NCBI GenBank assembly: GCA_013423325.1
Contig: BLJB01000180.1
Location: 307,851-371,850 of the forward strand
DNA: 64,000 nucleotides
Direction: 5' to 3'
DNA from: Usnea hakonensis
Lineage: Eukaryota; Ascomycota; Lecanoromycetes; Lecanorales; Parmeliaceae
In this document: positions 58,054 to 64,000 of the stretch, in pieces
How the letters are laid out: the number at the start of each line of letters is the position of its first letter
Numbering within the stretch: position 1 is the first letter of the stretch
Made by a program: the position numbers and the translations under genes
Notes under the pieces: model-generated
What the model saw: only the letters and a program-made list of their open reading frames with translations
The model's database searches: none
What the model was told of the DNA's origin: nothing

Positions 58054-59378
58054 ATGGTAAAGCACCATCTGCTTCCCTCCCACTTTCCCGAGCTAATCCT
58101 TTCATCTAGGCGTCCACCCTCGATACCAAAAAACGTCTCGCCCTCGCCATAATCGACTTCCTCTCCACCTCTCTTAAAGATGGCACCCTTACCCCCGAAG
58201 ACACAGAGAGCATAGAAATCGCCACCTCCTGCATCGCCGACACCTTCCACGTCGACCCCTCCAACAAAGCCCACATGACCGACGCAATCGGCTCGCAATC
58301 CCTCCTAAGCATCTACGGCGTCTACGAAAAACTCAAAGGCAAAGACACCGGCTCAAGCACCAGCAGCACGGCACCGAAATCAGAACCCACCACCGCCGGC
58401 GCCTCCCCCACCACCCCGGAATCCGAACTCCTCAAATCCAAAGGCAACGCCGCCATGTCGCGCAAAGACCACGCCGCCGCCATCGACCTCTACACCCAAG
58501 CCATCGTCCTCTCCCCCACAAACCCCATCTACCTCTCCAACCGCGCCGCCGCCTACAGCGCCTCCCACAAACACGCCGAGGCCTGCGCCGACGCCGAATT
58601 GGCCGTCGCCGCGGACCCAAAGTACACGAAGGCGTGGTCGAGATTGGGGCTTGCGCGGTTCGTGCTTGGGGATGCGAGGGGCAGTATGGAGGCTTATGGG
58701 AAGGGCATTGAGTTTGAGGGGAGCGGGGGGAGTGAGGCGATGAAGAAGGGGTTCAAGACGGCGAAGGAGAAGGTGGAGGAGTTGGAGAGGGAGGACGTGG
58801 CCGGTGGGTTGGAGGAGGATGTCGATGATGTGGCTGCCGCGCCGCGTGGTGGCGCCGCCGCCGCCGCCGGGGGGATGCCCGATCTTAGCGCCCTGGCGGG
58901 CATGATGGGTGGTGGTGCCGGTGGTGGTGCCGGCGGAGGCATGCCCGATCTCGGCGCGCTCATGAATAATCCCATGTTTGCGAATATGGCGCAGAATCTG
59001 ATGAGTAATCCGGAGGCGCTGCAGGGGCTGATGAATAATCCGCAGTTGAGGGGGATGGCGGAACGGTTTGGGCTGGGTGGGGCGGGGGGTGGGGGTGCGG
59101 CTGGGGCGGGGAGGGGAGGGGGAGGGGGAGGGGGAGGGGGGATGCCGGATTTGGCGAGTATGATGAATGATCCGAGTATTGCGGAGATGTGAGTCTTTTT
59201 TTTCTCTCATCCCTTTCCTTTCCTTTCCTTTCCTTTTCTCCTCTTTGGAGGGGATATCTTGCGTCTTGAAGATGCTCTACACACACAGTGGTGGAATATG
59301 TACTGACTAGCGCTACACTTTACCAGGGCACGAAATATGATGGGCGGTGGGAGAGGAGGTGCTGGGCGCGGGTCGTGA
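58054..59378 (+). CDS. SGT2: SGT2 co-chaperone, 377 aa
   Basis: Exons 58054-58056 (the ATG alone), 58110-59188 and 59327-59378; introns of 53 and 138 nt. The N-terminal dimerisation domain (KKRLALAIIDFLSTSLKDGTL, IEIATSCIADTFHVD) is followed by three TPR repeats at about residues 105-210 (LKSKGNAAMSRKDHAAAIDLY, PIYLSNRAAAYSASHKHAEA, YTKAWSRLGLARFVLG) and a Met/Gly/Asn-rich C-terminus with MNNPMFANMAQNLMSNPE that binds hydrophobic segments. Sgt2 hands tail-anchored proteins to Get3 via Get4/5. Gly runs at the end are longer than usual. The last exon gives MARNMMGGGRGG, matching the family end better than the stop at 59190. Confidence 0.93.
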
Positions 59379-59691
59379 GATGGGTGTTAGCTCTTGGAAA
59401 GGGAGGGGTGTGGGGCCTTTGGGTAGTAGTAGTGTGTTTTTTTTGTTTATAGATATGGTGATTATCCGAAAAAAAAAAAAAGATTTGGCTATCTTTTGTG
59501 TTTTTTGTTTTGTCTTGTTTGTTTGAGGATACTCGTAGCGAAGAATCATGGCTCGTTCCCGTACTTCGATTGGAAAATAAGTGGGAGTGGTTGTGGTCAT
59601 ATAGATCGAGATGTAGACAAAAACGTTCCTCAGACGTGCAGGACCTCCGTATATCTCCCTCAGTGCATCCCCAATCCCATACACCCACTCA
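59379..59691. other. Convergent intergenic gap, no gene seen
   Basis: 313 bases between the SGT2 and NPR3 stops; a poly-A run near 59470 and T-rich DNA are consistent with 3' ends. Confidence 0.5.
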
Positions 59692-61942
59692 CTACCAGTG
59701 CCCCCCTCTCACCACCACCCCCAACGCCTCCCACTCCCCCATCCACTCCGCCACCTTCTTCCGCTTCCACCCCTCCCGCACCGGAATCGTCTCAATCGCA
59801 TGCCGCCCGTCGAAATAGTTGACGCATTTCTCCCACGCGGCTTGCGACTCGGCGCCTTGGGTTTCGAGCACGAGGGCCGATATGGCGGCGAGGTAGCGAG
59901 AGGGGAGGGCGGATGCGAGGCGCGGGTTTGGGATTATGGAGGGTGTGGAGGGGTGGGTGGGGGGTTGGAGGGGGAGGGTGGTGTGGGTGCTTGAGGTTGG
60001 GGAGGGGGGGTTGGAGGCGTGGGGGTGGGGCAGGGGGAGGGTGCTGGAGGTAAAGATGGAGGTGGAGGTGGAGGAGGTGCGTTCTGTTTCGAAGGATTTC
60101 TTCTTGCGGGATATGGTGAGAGGGGTTGTTCTGGTTATGGCTTCTTTGATGTGGGGTGGTACGCGCACCCAGGCGAATGATCGGAGCTGCGTCACCCAGC
60201 CTCCACGCATGAGCCAGGCTAGGATGTCCATGTATGTTGGTTTGTGGTCTTTACTGGGGATGAGGGCCGAGTACGGTCTTGGGGTGGAGGAGAGCATGTT
60301 GAGGATTTTGGGTAGTGGTGGGAGTGCGGGAAAGGCCTTGGCAAAACTCTGGGATGAGGATGCGAGGTCCCGCATGTCGGCGTTTGGAGATACGATGTAG
60401 ACGTCGCGTTGGTGGAGCGGTGGTATTGCTCGAGCACGTCGCCAGTGGATGAGGTGGGAGGCGAGAAACAGGATGTCCGTGAGCGGGATGCCAGACGATT
60501 GGGATATTTGCAGAAAGGATTTTGTAGGTGTGGTGACCCGGAGGTAATGTGTCATAGGCCCAGTGATGGGAGATGCCGCGGCGTTGATATCTGCCATGAT
60601 TGAGTGAAGATCGGATAGTAGCAGCAGCGTGAAATGTGCCCCTAGCTGAGGGCCATTACCATTGGCATCATCGTCTGTTGGCATGGAATTGGCGGTCGTC
60701 AACCAGAGGCCTGGCAATTGAGGCGCGAGTGCGTTTGGTGCTATAGAGATTGAAGGCGGGAATGGAATCTGGAGAGACAGCGACAAAGCAGGACTCAAAC
60801 AGATGTGGGCGACGCGAGAAGCAGCGATGCTGTTATAGAGCGTTGCTATCGCTTTCGCAAGGCTAGACCGCGAGATCAAATCGTAATACAGCGACGCTAG
60901 ATTTTGCTTTTCACCTGTACATGTGAGCGATGGTCAACATTGTTGCTGAAGACGTCCTACTGTTTGATTTGTCCACATGCTTGGTCAAGGAGTTGATTAT
61001 GGCTGCTTGTTTACCCACGTAACCTGAACGGGTTTGCTCCCATCTCATAGCCTTGGATAATTTCTTAGTGACGTTGTCGTACATCTCTTTCACTCGTAGA
61101 TGATATTCAAGCGGTGGCGGCCGGAGCACGAAGACGATATGAAACATTGCCAATTGCTTCTGTTTCTCCTTTTTGGGTGCGAACATGTCTGACTTGCTAG
61201 TCCAATTGCCCTCCGTGTCCGGTTTATGTTCGACAGGATGACCTTCCTCAATCGCCTCTTGCTTCTTCGGCATTTCTTCAACTCGATGCAAGTCCGATTG
61301 GCTTTCCATTCCAGTGTCTGGGCATGATGTGCCGGTGTCCATGGTCGCATAGTCAAACGTCTCTACATTTGTGCCCTTAAGCTGCTCTCGAACATCCTTG
61401 ACTTTCTCAGCAGTCACATTACTCTTGCTGGACGACCTTCTCGCTTTCTTTGATTTCTTCCACATACCATCCGGCCTCGCAAAGACAGGACGACCAAGAA
61501 ATACCTTGTCGTTCAGGCCAATCTCAAACCTCTTCTTATGACCGTTCATAGCTGGTAGCAACAATTTGGCCAAGATACTAGACTGGTAGCCGAACAAATC
61601 ATTCCATTGTAGCCTCGCCTTAAACCCTTCCTCCCCGTCGCTCTTCTCTGGAGACGCGGAGCCAGTCTCATCTACTTCCGGGGTATCTGTGCCTGTACCT
61701 CTCTGCTTCTCTTGATCAACGATTTTTGGAATCTCAGATGAAGAATCCTGACTTTCGTCATCACTTGATGAGCTTGACGAATCGTCGTCTGCTAGGCCCT
61801 CTTTGAACATGTCTTTGAATTGCGAGTTGTCTTCACCGGGTTTTGGCGGGTAATGGAAGATGATACGTGGCTCAGACGACGTTTTGACGAGCAAGAGTAT
61901 TGCGATAAGGCAAGGATTGGGAGGAAGAGGGTACGACGCCAT
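59692..61942 (-). CDS. NPR3: Nitrogen permease regulator 3 (SEACIT/GATOR1 subunit), 734 aa
   Basis: Exons 61942-60961 and 60914-59692, intron 46 nt in phase 1 joining DKSN to SEKQNLASLYYDLISRSSLAKAI. The N-terminus CLIAILLLVKTSSEPRIIFHYPPKPGED is the Npr3 longin-type start. Then come a Ser/Asp-rich loop, FGYQSSILAKLLLP, FEIGLNDKVFLGRP, the long acidic insert, and FHIVFVLRPPPLEYHLRVKEMYDNV. The C-terminal half holds ITGPMTHYLRVTTPTKSFLQIS, the strand HWRRARAIPPLHQRDVYIVSPNAD and PTYMDILAWLMRGGWVTQLRSFAWV. Npr3 pairs with Npr2 and Iml1 to inhibit TORC1 on nitrogen limitation. COX19 lies 92 bases upstream on the same strand. Confidence 0.94.
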
Positions 61943-62034
61943 CTCGCCGACCCAGTATCTGCAGAGACCGAGTTTTCAAAGTGACAGGCAGTGTATTGGA
62001 GCTTTAAAAGTCCAGCTCGAGGGCTTTTCAATAT

Positions 62035-62364
62035 TCAAGATATCTTCTTTCCGTCATCCCTGACCTTATGCGCCGTTGCCCCGCCTGGGTGGTTTGATAT
62101 AGGTTCGGTTTTTTCGTCTTGGGCAAATCCGAGGTTTTTCATTTCGTCAGGCGCCATTAGATTATTGTCCATGCGACATTTCAGGTACTCCTTTGCCATC
62201 ATTCGACACTCATGGTCGTTGGTGCCCTTGACTCTGCGCAAGCATCGGAGGTAGTCTGCTATGATGGGTTTGCAATCTCCGTCATGATCGAGAGGAAAGC
62301 TGCCTCGCTGTGGAGGGATAGGTTTGGCGGTCTTCTGTCCTCCACCGGGTCCACCGAAACTCAT
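62035..62364 (-). CDS. COX19: Cytochrome c oxidase assembly protein COX19, 109 aa
   Basis: Single exon. The N-terminus MSFGGPGGGQKTAKPIPPQRGSFPLDH is characteristic, and a perfect twin CX9C pair follows (CKPIIADYLRC and CRMMAKEYLKC, residues about 31-63) with the helix ending MDNNLMAPDEMKNLGF. Cox19 resides in the mitochondrial intermembrane space, is imported by Mia40 disulfide relay, and works with Cox11 in copper delivery to cytochrome oxidase. I start at the ATG at 62364. No intron, unlike most genes here. Confidence 0.96.
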   Translation of the reverse strand: MSFGGPGGGQKTAKPIPPQRGSFPLDHDGDCKPIIADYLRCLRRVKGTNDHECRMMAKEYLKCRMDNNLMAPDEMKNLGFAQDEKTEPISNHPGGATAHKVRDDGKKIS

Positions 62365-62639
62365 CACCCTAGATCAAGATTTAGTGGCCCCCAACTGCAC
62401 GATTGTCACCCTACGGCGTGCAAGCTATCAATGAGCGGATCACTGCACGGTGAAGTAGTGATTCTTCTTTCGCGAAGATTTGCAAGTCTTGGCGTGAATA
62501 CGCATGAAATATTACCGTACAGTACTACTGCTTTTTGCAAAACCACTGGCGGGAGCGCGAAACTAGCAGCCGCCCCGCGTTTTTTTGCCGGGACTACCGC
62601 TAAATACACCAGTAGCATCCCTGTCCGGACTTTCGGGGA

Positions 62640-63945
62640 TACTAGTTAGAATAACTCTAACTAGCTTCTAAGAATATATAAACCCGCGAAATTTTCGTAT
62701 TAGACTAAACCCCGCTATAATTCTTAATAATCCTTATTATATAATTAACTCTAAATTATTTCTAGAATTCTTATCTTAGTCCCTTATATCTACTAAGCTA
62801 TTTTCTTATCTAATTAGACTTAAATATAATATATTGTTAGGGCACGATTTAGACCTAGTATTTAGAAGCTCTTAATATTACTAGTATTAAGTCTTTCTAA
62901 TACTAGTCCCTAGCGAAGCTAGGGCCTAGTATACCCTTACTTTTTACTATTTAAAGAGGACCTTTATATTTAGATTTCTTTAGATTTAATATCTTATTAC
63001 TATATCTACTTAATATCTTAATATTAGTTCTAATATTATATTAAATCTTTAATAACTATATAATAGTAGTAATATTATTATATTATTTAATTAATAAGCG
63101 AATATAATAATATTACTAGATTTAAGATAGATTTAAGCTAAAAAAGAATAAGTCTATTAAATTTAATATTTATTTTAATATTTCTAAATTATATAAAATA
63201 CTTCTAGCGGGTCTAAACTATATAGTACTTTAAAAATCTAGTTATTAATTAACTAGTTCGATTATTAATTAATTACCCTTCTAACTATAAAGCTAAATTA
63301 TTTAGTATAACTCCCTTAATACTTATTTTTTTTAATATAATTAAAACTCGATTATATAGCTCGCTCTATTTATAAATCTAAAGGGTCTTTCTAATCTTTT
63401 AAAACTTTTAATTTTAAATTAAAAAAATCTATTACCCCTATAAAGATATCTATTTATAATCTACTAGCTAATTCTACTACTCTTCTAATAGAACGTATAA
63501 ATAATTATTAGATTACTATCTAAACTAGGGTAAAAGATATTTCTAATTATCTAATAAATACTTTTTTATCTCTAAAAATCTAAGATACTATTAACCTTTA
63601 TTTCTAAGTCGTTTATAATTTTAAACTAGTAATCTAAATAATAGATTAGCTCTACTAAAATAGAAAAAAGATTATTAAAATTATTAAAGACTATAATATC
63701 TTAATCTTAATAAAAGATACTACTTAGTTTAAACTTAATATTATAAATATTAAAAAGGATTCTATTACTAAGTCTCTAATTAGGGAGAAGTAATATTATA
63801 TCTTACTCTAAATAGAGTCTAATAATATATAAATCTAGCTTAAAAAACTATAGATTAAAGTTAAATAAATATAAAAAGACCTAGCTAAGCGGCTAGTTAT
63901 TATTATAATAGTCTCTAAATTTATAACTATTAAAATCTAATTGTC
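62640..63945. other. AT-rich RIP-type tract
   Basis: From about 62640 GC content drops sharply and TA dinucleotides dominate while CA/TG are scarce. All frames are dense in TAA/TAG. It abuts the COX19 upstream region abruptly and returns to mixed composition at about 63945 (TGTCATGGTACTAGACC). I read it as a RIP-destroyed transposon; the original element cannot be recognised. Confidence 0.75.
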
Positions 63946-64000
63946 ATGGTACTAGACCTGACTCCCTCTAGTGGGAACCGACCTCGTCACTCCACCAACG

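Noticed and set aside
58380..59210. 276-codon open frame antisense to SGT2
   Set aside because: Shadow of the GC-rich SGT2 coding strand; Pro/His/Arg-rich composition and no domain.

Overview
The window looks like a chromosome segment of a filamentous ascomycete (Pezizomycotina). Genes have several short GT-AG introns (mostly 45-125 nt) with CTNAC/CTAAT-like branch sites. Lineage-typical families are present: DUF6594, HET, PTH11-like rhodopsin fold, fungal 2EXR/F-box and BRE4-like transporters. C-to-T decay at CpA sites, as left by repeat-induced point mutation (RIP), marks several relics. The class cannot be fixed from sequence alone; Dothideomycetes or Leotiomycetes-like is a guess. Exon structures were assembled by hand from splice signals and reading-frame continuity. 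Nearly every multi-exon model closes exactly on a multiple of three.

Region 1 (1-12.1 kb) is a decaying accessory stretch. It holds a P450 pseudogene, two broken short-chain dehydrogenases and a RIP-scarred partial copy of the DEAD-box helicase gene DBP3. Between them lie two apparently intact secreted-protein genes: a 688-aa protein with an 18-bp minisatellite near its N-terminus, and a seven-exon peptidase-like gene with a 16-nt microexon.

Region 2 (12.5-20 kb) holds a DUF6594 membrane protein, a protein with two retropepsin-type DTG motifs, a 70-bp tandem repeat, a proline-rich conserved protein and an I78-type protease inhibitor.

Region 3 (20-29.3 kb) is a housekeeping block: MON2 (endosome/Golgi trafficking), divergent MMS2 (ubiquitin E2 variant), a LYR-motif protein and the kynurenine formamidase BNA7.

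Region 4 (29.3-41.3 kb) mixes a CorA-like membrane protein, tRNA-related repeats including a 30-bp hairpin, a HET-domain protein, a Sir2-family deacetylase, a 2EXR/F-box-like protein and a rhodopsin-fold membrane protein.

Region 5 (41.7-53.4 kb) holds a BRE4/ArAE-type transporter, ACL4 (Rpl4 chaperone), a small membrane protein, GIR2, an F-box protein and a large secreted protein made of four repeats of one domain. Region 6 (53.4-64 kb) holds a small secreted protein, a complete 920-bp TRIM-like LTR element with a 5-bp target duplication, a palindromic MITE-like element, SGT2, NPR3, COX19 and a terminal AT-rich RIP-type tract.

The genes do not form one pathway. Core cellular genes sit in compact pairs, divergent or only tens of bases apart, and the accessory or secreted genes lie next to repeats and relics. 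I found no convincing novel multi-gene system. The most distinctive items are the four-repeat secreted protein, the two-DTG protein, the TRIM element, the T-arm-capped hairpin and the RIP-mutated DBP3 copy.
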